Positions 27,904 through 37,645 of a stretch of DNA of 64,000 nucleotides are shown piece by piece (position 1 is the stretch's first letter; each line of letters opens with the position of its first letter). The translations under genes and the position numbers were made by a program. The stretch comes from Campylobacter sp. 19-13652 (GTDB lineage: Bacteria; Campylobacterota; Campylobacteria; Campylobacterales; Campylobacteraceae). Location: positions 1,116,001-1,180,000 of the forward strand of contig NZ_AP024713.1 of assembly GCF_019702925.1 (NCBI RefSeq), in the 5' to 3' direction. The notes beneath the pieces are model-generated. The model was not told the origin of the DNA. It did not search any database and was given only the letters and a program-made list of their open reading frames with translations.

Positions 27904-28211
27904 GGCACAGCGATAAGCCGAGTTCTGTCGTGAGCGATCATTTATCTATGCGGGCATTTGCATACCGCGCTAAAGCAAAGGGTCAAGATGCAGGATTAAA
28001 CCACCCCTTCTTGCTGCGAGTTGGGTTTATAAAGCTACGAAAATCTCTAATCGTACTGGTGGGCTCTTACCCCACCGTTTCACCTTTGCCATAAACGGCT
28101 GTTTACTTTCTGTTACACTTTCCCTTGGGTTTCCCCAGCTATCCGTTAGATAGAACCCTATCCTGCTGCAGCTCGGACTTTCCTCTTTTTCAAGCGATCG
28201 CTTGCTGTGCC
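27904..28211 (-). ncRNA. rnpB: RNase P RNA
   Basis: The catalytic RNA that trims the 5' leader of tRNAs. Read on the minus strand it starts GGCACAGCAAGCG and contains the universal core GAGGAAAGTCCGAGCTGCAG. It ends ACAGAACTCGGCTTATCG followed by CTGTGCC. The first and last bases pair (GGCACAGC with GCTGTGCC) to form helix P1. About 308 nt, type A by layout. Ends are set by the P1 pairing and are approximate by a few bases. Confidence 0.95.
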
Positions 28212-28273
28212 ACACAAATTATAGCTAAGTTTTTCTTACAATGATGTTATTTTTGGGTAAAATTTAATATAAG

Positions 28274-28312
28274 AAAAGCGCAGAAAAGCCAGCTCTCCGC
28301 TACCTGCGCTTT
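28274..28312 (-). terminator. intrinsic terminator after the 345-residue gene
   Basis: Minus-strand hairpin AAAGCGCAG...CTGCGCTTTT followed by CTTATATT, beginning 11 bp past the stop of the gene at 28323-29360. Confidence 0.7.
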
Positions 28313-28322
28313 ATCTTGAAAA

Positions 28323-29360
28323 TTAAAGCAATACTTTAAGCTTATGTTTAACTAGCTCTGGCGCCTCCCAGTCGCCATCAAGTGCCAAAAGCTCGCTTAC
28401 TCTTAGGACGTAAAAATTCTCTATTTTTCTATTAGTATGCTTCTCGCATTCACGCGATAGGGTATCAAACATATAAAAATCTCTGTCATTATCCACGAGC
28501 AAAAAATCAGCTCCGCTGTCAAACGCATCAAACAAAATACGACTAGCAAGCCCTATAGCAAGCTCATCATTAAGCCCTAAATAATCAAAGCCACTTGGCA
28601 AATTTGCACTTTTTATTTCAAACAGGCTAAGTCCGCTCACACTATGCTCCCTGCCATAATAAACAGCGTCAAATTCATTAAATCTCTCGCTTAATTTCAC
28701 ATCTTTTGGCAGGGCATTTTCTGTATCAAAGTGCGGTATACTGCGCGTTAAATGCGGCTTTTGCAAATTAGCCTTTGCCCACTCTAAAGCCTCATTTGCC
28801 ACTTCGGAGCCACTTAGCATAAACTCATCTAAACTAATCGCGCACCACACGCCATTTCGCCCAGATATTACGCGCAAAAACTCCCTTTTTCGCTCTGGAT
28901 ATTTCTCAGCCATTTTTTTAGCAAAAATTACCGAACTATCGCCCACAAAATCACTCACAAATTCCCTAACCGGCGAAGCATAAAAATAAGGCTCAAGCAA
29001 AGCATAACTAGCCTTATCAGCCTCATCACAAAGCGCACTAAAATGCTCATCATACACGCTCCAAAAAGCATTTGGAGTGTACTCAAGGTCATTTTTAGCT
29101 TCAAATTCACTAAGCGGAGTAATGTGTAAGTCATTGTGAAATTTATTAACCAAAAGAGCCAAAGGGGCATTTATGTCGCAAACTACACCATTTACCTTTA
29201 CGTATTTAACCTCGCCTAGCCCAAGATACGGGTCTGAATCTTGCATATCATTAAGTAGCTCGCCAAGCGTAGCAAAGTCATAATTCAGGTAAAAATGCGG
29301 CTTTAAATAGCCTAGCACGTCATTTTTTGCATTAAATTTAAAAACTCTAACTTCTAGCAT
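28323..29360 (-). CDS. DUF5644-like protein with HdrB-like C terminus
   Basis: A 345-residue soluble protein without signal peptide. The first 100 residues (FKFNAKNDVLGYLKPHFYL...VKVNGVVCDINAPLALLV) look like the ferredoxin-fold start of fumarate reductase/succinate dehydrogenase iron-sulfur subunits but lack the cluster cysteines. The last 70 residues (GADFLLVDNDRDFYMFD...LRVSELLAL) resemble the C terminus of HdrB-like proteins found in Campylobacterota, again with few Cys. I believe this is the family annotated DUF5644/HdrB C-terminal domain, and no function is known to me. It is divergent from truD. Confidence 0.6.
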   Translation of the reverse strand: MLEVRVFKFNAKNDVLGYLKPHFYLNYDFATLGELLNDMQDSDPYLGLGEVKYVKVNGVVCDINAPLALLVNKFHNDLHITPLSEFEAKNDLEYTPNAFWSVYDEHFSALCDEADKASYALLEPYFYASPVREFVSDFVGDSSVIFAKKMAEKYPERKREFLRVISGRNGVWCAISLDEFMLSGSEVANEALEWAKANLQKPHLTRSIPHFDTENALPKDVKLSERFNEFDAVYYGREHSVSGLSLFEIKSANLPSGFDYLGLNDELAIGLASRILFDAFDSGADFLLVDNDRDFYMFDTLSRECEKHTNRKIENFYVLRVSELLALDGDWEAPELVKHKLKVLL

Positions 29361-29448
29361 ATCAATATCCTTAATAAAAGTTTTATTGTATATAAATTTG
29401 GCTTAAATTTTAGCTATAATCTTGACAAAAAATCTCAAGGACAACCAA

Positions 29449-30552
29449 ATGCAACAAGAAAATTTTAAGCCTCTACATGCACTATCACATGCCCCTATAA
29501 ATGTGCATTTTAGCAAAAACTCAGATGATTTTGTAGTGCGAGAAATCCCGCTATATGAGCCAAGTGGTAATGGAGAGTGGCTAGTGCTAAATGTGCAAAA
29601 AAAGGGGCTTAGCACACAGGAGGCACTGAGAATTTTTAGCGAGGTAAGTGGGGCTAAGATTAAAGATTTTGGGGTAGCTGGACTAAAAGATAAACAGGGG
29701 CTAACCACCCAACAAATAAGCGTACATAAAAAATTTCAAAACGAGCTTTTAGACTTTAGCACGCCTGAGCTAAAAATACTAAGCGCAAGTTATCATGACA
29801 ACAAACTAAAGGTAGGGCATTTAAAAGGCAATAGCTTTTTTATCAGGTTAAAAAAAGTACTGCCAGCTGATGCCGTGAGACTAGAACAGGCGATAAATGC
29901 GATAAATTTAAATGGATTTGCCAACTATTTTGGCTATCAGAGATTTGGCAAATATGGGGATAATGCCGCAAGCGGACTCGAGGTGTTGCGTGGTAAAAAG
30001 ATGAAGAATAAAAAGATGAGTGAGTTTTTAATCTCTGCGTTTCAAAGTGAGCTTTTTAACCGATGGCTAAGCAAAAGGGTCGAGATAAGCAGATTTGCAG
30101 ATAGTTTTAGCATAAATGAACTTTGTGAAATTTATCCCATAGATAAGCAAATAGCGCATGAGCTAAAGGCTCAGCAGACGCTATTTCGACTTTTAGGCGG
30201 GGAAATTATGGGGCATTATCCACATGGCAAATGCTTTGTGCTTGAGAATGAGCGGCTAAGCGAGGAGACGCAGAGATTTATACGCAGGGACATCACTAGC
30301 TGCGGAATGCTGCTTGGCGCAAGGAGGCTTGAGAGCGCTGGATTTGCACGGTGGGTAGAGGATAGCGTGTTTAGCGAGTACTATGAGCTAGCCTCCAAGA
30401 TGAGTGGGGTGTATAGATTTGCGTGGGCATTTTTGAAAAATTTAAAATATGAGTACATTGAGGAGAAGGCGCATTTTACGCTATCTTTTGAGCTGGATAA
30501 AGGAAGTTACGCCACTACTGTGCTAAGAGAGCTACTACATAGCGAGGAGTAG
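29449..30552 (+). CDS. truD: tRNA pseudouridine(13) synthase TruD
   Basis: TruD converts uridine 13 of tRNA-Glu to pseudouridine. The catalytic motif [11 protein letters not shown], with the essential Asp, is at about residue 80. [13 protein letters not shown] and the C-terminal [16 protein letters not shown] region match the family. I start the gene at ATG 29449, which has AAGGA upstream. A TTG in frame at 29422 lacks an RBS. The product is 367 residues. A run of 13 C follows six bases beyond the stop. Confidence 0.95.
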   Translation: MQQENFKPLHALSHAPINVHFSKNSDDFVVREIPLYEPSGNGEWLVLNVQKKGLSTQEALRIFSEVSGAKIKDFGVAGLKDKQGLTTQQISVHKKFQNELLDFSTPELKILSASYHDNKLKVGHLKGNSFFIRLKKVLPADAVRLEQAINAINLNGFANYFGYQRFGKYGDNAASGLEVLRGKKMKNKKMSEFLISAFQSELFNRWLSKRVEISRFADSFSINELCEIYPIDKQIAHELKAQQTLFRLLGGEIMGHYPHGKCFVLENERLSEETQRFIRRDITSCGMLLGARRLESAGFARWVEDSVFSEYYELASKMSGVYRFAWAFLKNLKYEYIEEKAHFTLSFELDKGSYATTVLRELLHSEE

Positions 30553-30558
30553 CTCTCA

Positions 30559-30580
30559 CCCCCCCCCCCCCTTTTTTTTT
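30559..30580. repeat. homopolymer tract C13 T9
   Basis: Thirteen C followed by nine T directly after truD. Tracts of this length usually vary by slippage in Campylobacter. No reading frame crosses it, so an effect would be on transcript ends rather than on a protein. The T run with nothing but C upstream is not a hairpin terminator. Confidence 0.8.
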
Positions 30581-32404
30581 AGATAAATTCACAACCTATC
30601 ACACATAAGCCACAAGCAGACTCTAGTAAATATTTTATGCTTTTTTAGTTTACCCAAACTCAAAAAAACAACAAAGTAAAAGCCTAAAATTATACATAAA
30701 ACCAAACCTTGCTAATTTTATTTTATGCTTAGCTTTGTTTCATTAAATACCCATATAATTTTATATCTTTTACACTCTAATAAGTTAGCTAGAAAGTTTT
30801 GTGCAAGGTACTTTAATCCAAACACCCATTCAACAATCAATTAGTAACCGCCTCTAACCGCCTACCAAACCAAGAGTTTATAAAATAAGATCTCTTGCCA
30901 TCTAATACATTAATTTTATCCACTCTCTACCTACTCCTTAAGCCCAAACACCTATCACCAAAACTAAGTCTCTAATGCTTAGCAATAATAAATAAAGCCT
31001 TTATATAAAGCAAGAAAGATTATAAAAGACTTTAGAGCCTTAGTAAAACATCACAAATCCAAACTAAAGCAATCCCTATATCCATTCATCTACCCAACAA
31101 AGAGCCCCCATAAAACACCATTAGCTCCACTCTTTTACTCTTCTTTACTTTTATCGCCCTATAATTTAATTTATAATACAGGCTCTTTAAAAACATATTA
31201 TTGTTTTTAAATTACAAATTTAATCCCCCTCCTCATTTTACAAACCAAACATTATTAATTCATACTGGTAGCATAAAGCATTACTAACGCTATAAAAGCA
31301 ATAATGTCAGTACTATTTTAGCTCTTAGCAAAGCTTGGTATAAAATCTGGAGAGCATGGATAAGAGTGAGTATGTAAAGTAAAATACTTTTATATGTCTT
31401 ACATCATAAGCAATAATACTCCCCTATATCAAGTTTGTTGTATTTGGGTGTGCTATAAATTGATGCGGGAAGCAAAGTTCTTTAAAGCTGTGCATATGCC
31501 GACCACATACGCAGCTTTAAAGAAACTGCGGCTTTGCCTTGTTTTGATAGAAACTGCGGCTTTGCCTTGTTTTAAATAAGCTTTGCTTTACTAGATAAGC
31601 TTAACACACGCACAGTAAGCAGTTGCTCTGCTAAGCCACTATGTGGCCTACCATGTTCTTGTACTTTAGCCAGTATATTATTTTGCGATATAATAGCTAT
31701 TAATAAACAATCCATATACGTTGTATAAAGATTGTCTTTTAAATTTATAAAGCAGTAATATTTGCTTAGAAGGCCTATAACTAAACAACTAGCTTTTTAA
31801 TAAGCTTTCTATGCTTTTAAAAGATGCGTGAAGTACCAAACAGTAGTTTAATTTATAAGATACTTAAATAAATGGGCTTTAGTTTTTAAATTTATATATT
31901 TTTAGTTATTGCTGATTTTTATCAAAGCTATACACATGTAGTAGCATTATGGTATAGATTATGGGTAGATATTTACACTCTGTTTTTGTTTTACAATAAG
32001 TAAAGGCTAGATAAAAAGGTGATTAATGAATTAGCAGAGCAATATATAACTTAATCATAATATTATACTTATAACCAATATTTTATAAGATTTAAATTCT
32101 AAACATATTTTTACACCGACTCTTTTTATTTAGTTATATATTTTTGTATGTTATGACTAGATAACTTTTATAATCAATAGATTATATTACTTATTTAATC
32201 AATGTATCAATGTATCAATTCTTTAATGAATGTTAAGTTATAAGTTTTATTAAGACTATAAACACATAGGAATAACCTGCTACTAAATAAAGAATATTAA
32301 CACTAATAGCAATTAATAGGCAATAACTAATCCATTACATTTAATCTATTAAACATAAATTAATTTTATAAGTAGATTTTAGAAAGTAGATAGTGAATAA
32401 TTAA
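30581..32404. other. 1.8-kb gene-free interval with decayed repeats
   Basis: No gene is supported. Contents I can see: a MITE-type end at about 31189-31235 (GGCTCTTTAAAAACATATTA, then AAATTACAAATTTAATCC); a segment at 31270-31360 related to 10320-10435; two tandem 28-bp units at 31521-31576 (AGAAACTGCGGCTTTGCC plus ten further bases), with a third similar unit at 60931-60959; and very AT-rich DNA from 31,700 to 32,400 downstream of 5S. No clear terminator for the rRNA transcript was found. Confidence 0.5.
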
Positions 32405-32527
32405 CGAGTCCGCAGCGACTTACTTTCCCGACATCCCAGTAAGGGAGAGTATCATCAGCCATGACTGGCTTAGCTTCTTGGTTCGAGATGGTACAAGGCG
32501 TTTCCCAGTCTGTATAGCCACGGACAG
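32405..32527 (-). rRNA. rrf: 5S ribosomal RNA
   Basis: Read on the minus strand, GTCCGTGGCTATACAGACTG at the 5' side pairs with CGGAC at the 3' side (helix I). The conserved loop sequence CATCTCGAACCAAGAAGC lies between. It is about 120 nt long and 23S lies upstream. Ends are approximate. Confidence 0.9.
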
Positions 32528-32681
32528 CGTTAAGCAATATATCTTTTAAAGATACACTGATTAACGCTATTTGTGTTAAATGTTAAGAGACAAGTTTAAA
32601 AGCTTTGTTTTAAAGAAGCTTCGCTTTAATAAAAAGTTTTATTTTACTTTTCTTGTTTTAGGATCTGTTTTTACGTAGCTT

Positions 32682-32782
32682 TTTTTCGTTAGGCTAGGCG
32701 GACAAATGAGAAACAAGGGAGTTACCAAATAGGTAATGACCGAAGTTTCGAATGCAGTCCAACGACGCATAACGGAAAAAGA
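32682..32782. repeat. structured inverted repeat in the 23S-5S spacer
   Basis: On the plus strand nested arms are visible: TTTTTTTCGTTAGGC against GCATAACGGAAAAAGA (imperfect), GGAC (32700) with GTCC (32757), GAAAC (32710) with GTTTC (32745), and TTACC (32722) with GGTAA (32732) around the loop AAATA. The parts AAGGGAG and TGACCGAA flank the inner stem. The same arrangement occurs at 34665-34712 and 61400-61453. Confidence 0.6.
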
Positions 32783-32790
32783 GCAAGTAA

Positions 32791-32817
32791 AAATTACCCT
32801 TAACAAGGAAGTGATGC
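32791..32817 (-). other. 23S rRNA processing stalk, 3' arm
   Basis: This 27-base segment (AAATTACCCTTAACAAGG...) is the inverted match of 36011-36037 (...CTTGCTAAAGGTAATTT), with two differences. The two arms lie just outside the 23S ends and would form the long stem cut by RNase III. Confidence 0.8.
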
Positions 32818-33092
32818 TTATTTAAGATAAGCAAACGAGCTATTAGTACTGGTCAGCTAAATGACTTTCATCACTTACACACCCAGCCTATCAAACAGAT
32901 AGTCTTTCTGAGCTCTTAAAAGAAGATTCATCTTGGAGTTGGCTTCGAGCTTAGATGCTTTCAGCTCTTATCACATCCGAACTTAGCTACGCTGCGGTGC
33001 TCTTGGCAGAACAACAGCTACACCAGTGGTTCGTTCAACCCGGTCCTCTCGTACTAGGGTCAAATCTCCTCAATCTTCTTACGCCCACGGCA

Positions 33093-33178
<86 letters not shown>

Positions 33179-33179
33179 C

Positions 33180-33235
<56 letters not shown>

Positions 33236-33282
33236 GCTCTTGGGGGAGATCAGCCTGTTATCCCCGGGGTACCTTTTATCCT

Positions 33283-33324
<42 letters not shown>

Positions 33325-33759
33325 ACCGACTTTCGTCCCTGCTCGACCTGTATGTCTCGCAGTTAAGCTGGCTTTTGCCTTTATACTCTGCTGTCGATTT
33401 CCAACCGACATGAGCCAACCTTTGTAAGCCTCCGTTACATTTTGGGAGGCGACCGCCCCAGTCAAACTACCCACCAGACATTGTCCTACCTGAGGATAAC
33501 TCAGGCTAGTTAGCTATCAGAATAAAAAAGAGTGGTATCTCAACAACGGCTCATATACAACTGGCGTCATATACTCAAAGCCTCCCACCTATCCTGCACA
33601 TCTTTATCCCAATAGCAGTATCAAGCTGTAGTAAAGGTCCACGGGGTCTTTCCGTCTTGCCGCGGGTAGGAGGAATTTTCACCTCCACTACAATTTCACT
33701 GGATCCCTCTTTGAGACAGCTCCCATCTCGTTACGCCATTCATGCAGGTCGGTATTTAA

Positions 33760-33812
<53 letters not shown>

Positions 33813-33865
33813 TCGGGCTTCGATCAAGAGCTTCGCTTACGCTAACCCCATCAATTAACCTTCGA

Positions 33866-33896
<31 letters not shown>

Positions 33897-33905
33897 TCTT
33901 ACGAG

Positions 33906-33938
<33 letters not shown>

Positions 33939-34530
33939 GGAGGGACTCTTTGTTGTAACCTTCCTGGCTTTTGGAGTAAATCCATACACCTGGTTAGGCA
34001 CACCTTATACCGAAGATACGGTGCTATTTTGCAGAGTTCCTTAAAGAGAGTTCTTCCACGCGCCTTAGAATACTCATCCCACCCACCTGTGTCGGTTTAC
34101 GGTACGGGCAACACTATCTAAACTTAGAAACTTTTCTTGGCTCGACGGCATCAGAGATTCTCACGCTACTCCGAAGAGTTTTGTGAGCCTTTCAGATCTC
34201 GGATAAAGAATTACGGATTTGCCTATAATTCAACCTACATCCTTAGACTAGCACTTCCATCAGCTAGCTCTCTTAGCCCTAAGCGTCCTTCCATCGCACA
34301 ATAGTGTTGGTATTGGAATATTAACCAATTTGCCATCGCATACCCCTTTCGGACTTTGCTTAGGACCCGACTAACCCTACGATGACGAGCATCGCGTAGG
34401 AAACCTTGGGTTTACGGCGTTGGGGATTCTCACCCCAATTATCGCTACTCATGCCTGCATGCTCACTCCTATCCGCTCCAGCGCTCCTTACCGGTACACC
34501 TTCAACGCTGAATAGGACGCTCTCCTACCA

Positions 34531-34766
34531 CTTGTCTATGACTATTAAGACTTTTTATACTCATATTTTATTTTATCTTTAAATTTAATCTTACCATTTA
34601 AAAACTCTACTATCTTTTAACAAAGAAAGCGAAGTATTTTAAAATGGATTTAAATGTTGCAATGGAATTTTACGAAGTAGCATACATAAAGTATGTAACT
34701 GAGTAAAATTTCAAGCTCATTTAAAGACACTTAAAAGACGAGCTAGTCTGAATAGTCATAGACAAG
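34531..34766 (-). other. 23S rRNA intervening sequence (helix 45)
   Basis: The segment is bounded by perfectly inverted ends (CTTGTCTATGACTATT at 34531 and AATAGTCATAGACAAG ending at 34766). It sits where E. coli has the short helix 45, before GTAGGAGAGCG. Intervening sequences at this site are known in Campylobacter and are cut out by RNase III without religation, leaving a fragmented 23S. The interior is AT-rich with no frame, and includes the two-stem hairpin at 34665-34712. Confidence 0.9.
34665..34712. repeat. two-stem hairpin inside the intervening sequence
   Basis: Outer stem GAATTTTAC/GTAAAATTTC, left joint GAAGTAG, inner stem CATAC with GTATG around the loop ATAAA, right joint TAACTGA. 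It is the same architecture as 61400-61453 and 32710-32749. Confidence 0.7.
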
Positions 34767-34821
34767 TCTAAAGCTTCGGTACTCATTTTAGCCCCGTTAT
34801 ATTTTCCGCGCAAAATCACTA

Positions 34822-34879
<58 letters not shown>

Positions 34880-35447
34880 TTGTTTCAGTAACTTCACATC
34901 GTTTTCCACTTAAATGAGATTTAGGGACCTTAGCTGTTAGTCTGGGTTGTTCCCCTCTCGACGACGGATTTTATCACTCGCCGCCTGACTGCTGTGATTA
35001 CATATAAGGTATTCGGAGTTTGATAGGGTTTGGTACATTGGTGTATGCCCTAGCCCATTCAGTGCTCTACCCCCTTATATTACGACACAACGCTATACCT
35101 AAATATATTTCGGAGAGAACCAGCTATCACGAAGTTTGATTGGCCTTTCACCCCTATCCACAAGTCATCCCATAGCTTTTCAACGCTAGCGGGTTCGGTC
35201 CTCCACTGGTTCTTACACCAGCTTCAACCTGCTCATGGATAGATCACTTCGTTTCGGGTCTGCAGCATCTGACTAATCGCCCTATTAAGACTCGCTTTCG
35301 CTACGGCTCCGGGTTTCCTTAACCTCGCCAGACACCACAACTCGCAGGCTCATTATGCAAAAGGCAGTCCATCACCCTGATAAATCATAGGGCTCTGAAT
35401 GATTGTAAGTAAATGGTTTCAGGTTCTATTTCACTCTGATCACCTCA

Positions 35448-35491
<44 letters not shown>

Positions 35492-36010
35492 AGTAGTAGT
35501 ATTTAGGGTTGGAAAGTGGTCTTCCCAGCTTCAGACAAGATTTCACGTGTCTCGCCCTACTCAGGATACTGCTAAGTAAAAATCAGATTTCGCATACGGG
35601 ACTATCACCCTTTATAGTTAATCTTTCCAGATTATTCTGCTATCATCATTTAGTCTATATTGCAGTCCTACAACCCCTAGTGCAAGCACTAGGTTTGCCC
35701 TCTTACGCTTTCGCTCGCCGCTACTGACGTAATCTCTATTGATTTCTCTTCCTTTGGGTACTAAGATGTTTCAATTCCCCAAGTTCGCCCCGCATTGCGG
35801 TAGTATATATCTCTATATACTGGGTTGCCCCATTCGGAAATCTACGGATCAAAGCTTCTTGACAGCTCCCCGTAGCTTATCGCAGTCTAGTACGTCCTTC
35901 ATCGCCTCTACTAGCCAAGGCATCCACCATTCACTCTTAGTAGCTTACCTTTTTTATACCTAATAATTATGTTAAAGTAATTAATAGGCAGAATATTAAT
36001 ATTCTAATTC

Positions 36011-36037
36011 GCATCACTTCCTTGCTAAAGGTAATTT
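36011..36037 (-). other. 23S rRNA processing stalk, 5' arm
   Basis: GCATCACTTCCTTGCTAAAG followed by GTAATTT is complementary to 32791-32817 across the whole 23S gene. Confidence 0.8.
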
Positions 36038-36280
36038 CAAATTTAATGCTTGATTAAATTTAATCTTACGATACTTAATCTTTTATCTTTCAAGACGGAA
36101 AGCATTAACACTAAATTAGATAAGTTTTAAATCCTAATTTAGTTGTGATGTTAAACTTCTACTTTAAATACTAAACTTTATTAGTATATAAAGTGAAAAA
36201 AGATAAAATCTTAAGTCTTTAACAAGTCCTGTAAAATTGTTTTTTATTAAAACTTGCTTGTGACTCTTAACATTAATAAA

Positions 36281-36291
36281 TTAAAGAACAA
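36281..36291 (-). promoter_or_regulatory. boxA-like antitermination site, 23S leader
   Basis: Minus strand TTGTTCTTTAA closely matches the rrn boxA consensus TGCTCTTTAACA. The related TTGTTCTATAA lies in the 16S leader at 42748-42758. Its presence in the 23S leader fits a separately transcribed rRNA unit that needs its own antitermination signal. Confidence 0.55.
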
Positions 36292-36369
36292 CGATTTACA
36301 ACATAAATAACTACATCGCTTCTAAAGACAAAAACAAGTTTGTTTTAGAAAGGATAATAATATAATGTA

Positions 36370-36452
36370 AAAGAAAAGCTTTATTAACTGTTAGAAAGTT
36401 AAAGGTGGTTTCTCAAATCGTGAGCTGGAATTATATAAGAGAGTTGCTTAAG
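36370..36452 (-). promoter_or_regulatory. rrn promoter/leader copy in front of 23S-5S
   Basis: This 83-bp segment is identical to 42826-42908, in front of 16S. On the minus strand it holds TATAAT (36430-36435) with a GCTCACG discriminator-like stretch downstream and CTTAAG upstream. It lies about 480 bp upstream of the 23S 5' end. Perfect identity between two otherwise unlike leaders points to a copied or conversion-maintained promoter. Confidence 0.8.
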
Positions 36453-36476
36453 AAAAGCTTAGAAAGTTGGGGGAAT

Positions 36477-36485
36477 GGGGGGGGG
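36477..36485. repeat. homopolymer tract G9
   Basis: Nine G, three bases after a G5 run, between the 23S promoter copy and the divergent exonuclease gene whose start is 77 bp away. The tract could be length-variable; it is outside any frame. Confidence 0.7.
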
Positions 36486-36561
36486 TTATGAAATTTAAGT
36501 AGTTTTTTGATAAAATTTATAAAATATAGCTATAAAAAAGTTAAAAAATGAGGACTATCTT

Positions 36562-37593
36562 ATGAAAAAAACAAACCATATATGTATCTTTGACACAGAA
36601 ACCATACCAGATGTTGACGCACTAAGAGCCGTATATGGGTATGAGGGAGATGATGCAAGCGTCATGCAGCAAGCATTTGAAGTGCAAAAAAATAAAACTG
36701 GTAGCGAATTTTTACCTATAAATTTTCATAAAGTTGTGGCTATTTCGGCTGTGATGGCTGATGAATTTGGAAAATTTGAAAGAGTAAATAGCATAAAAGC
36801 AACAAGCGAGGGCGAGCTGATAAATAAATTTATCTCATTTATAAACTCACAAAATCCTAGGCTAATCAGCTTTAATGGACGAGGGTTTGACATGCCTATG
36901 CTTATGGTACGGGCGATGAAATACAATCTAAGCTGCCCAACCTATTTTGATACCAGTGGCGACGGCAAGGACAAATGGACAAACTACAGAAGCAGATATG
37001 ATGGAGTGTTTCATCTGGATTTATGTGACCATATTGGAGATTTTGGGGCAGCTCGTGGCATAGGGCTAGATGCAATATGTAAAAGCGTAAACATACCTGG
37101 AAAATATGACACACATGGAGATGACGTTTTTAGGCTATATTTGCAAGACGAAATAGAAAAGATAGAGGAGTACTGCGAATCTGACACACTAAACACATAC
37201 TGGCTTTTCCTAAAATACGAGCTTTTGCGCGGAAATATCACTGGACTTGATTACGCAAACCACCTCCTAGTTATGTCTGAGTGGCTTGACGAAAATAAAC
37301 CAGAACAGGGGTATACGGAGGTATTTTGCATAGCGATAGATAATGAACTAGAGCGAATAAATTTAAGCCAAACAAGGCAAAATAACCAGCAAATAAAAGT
37401 TAAGCTAGAACAAGAAGCAATAAGCCCTATTAGTAAAGACGAGCTAAACTCAAAGCTCGATAAACTAGGAGTGCAAAAAGGGGTCACAAATTTAAAAAGC
37501 AAGCCAAAAAACCCACAAAATCAACCACAGGAACTGCAGGAAATAGAAACATATGACTTAGAGCTACCAGAGATAGATCTAGATAGTGAATAA
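36562..37593 (+). CDS. predicted 3'-5' exonuclease (PolB-like)
   Basis: A 343-residue protein of the PolB-like exonuclease family (PF10108 type). The DnaQ-fold motifs are all present: Exo I FDTETIP (Asp11, Glu13), Exo II FNGRGFDMP (about 110) and Exo III EEYCESD (YxxxD, about 210). No polymerase domain is attached. The C-terminal 100 residues are Lys/Gln/Pro-rich and probably disordered. A GAGGA RBS precedes the ATG. It lies between the two rRNA units, on the opposite strand to them, so rRNA transcription from 16S could not continue to 23S without reading antisense through it. Biological role is unknown; repair is likely. Confidence 0.85.
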   Translation: MKKTNHICIFDTETIPDVDALRAVYGYEGDDASVMQQAFEVQKNKTGSEFLPINFHKVVAISAVMADEFGKFERVNSIKATSEGELINKFISFINSQNPRLISFNGRGFDMPMLMVRAMKYNLSCPTYFDTSGDGKDKWTNYRSRYDGVFHLDLCDHIGDFGAARGIGLDAICKSVNIPGKYDTHGDDVFRLYLQDEIEKIEEYCESDTLNTYWLFLKYELLRGNITGLDYANHLLVMSEWLDENKPEQGYTEVFCIAIDNELERINLSQTRQNNQQIKVKLEQEAISPISKDELNSKLDKLGVQKGVTNLKSKPKNPQNQPQELQEIETYDLELPEIDLDSE

Positions 37594-37645
37594 AGGCGCG
37601 CTAGCAAAACCTGCACTAGAGCGCCAAAAACAAGGAAAAAGCGGA

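Noticed and set aside
30559-30580. C13-T9 as a frame-switching site of truD
   Set aside because: The tract lies after the truD stop, and truD is full length without it.
31521-31576. Possible CRISPR array
   Set aside because: Two directly adjacent units without spacers and no cas genes in the window.
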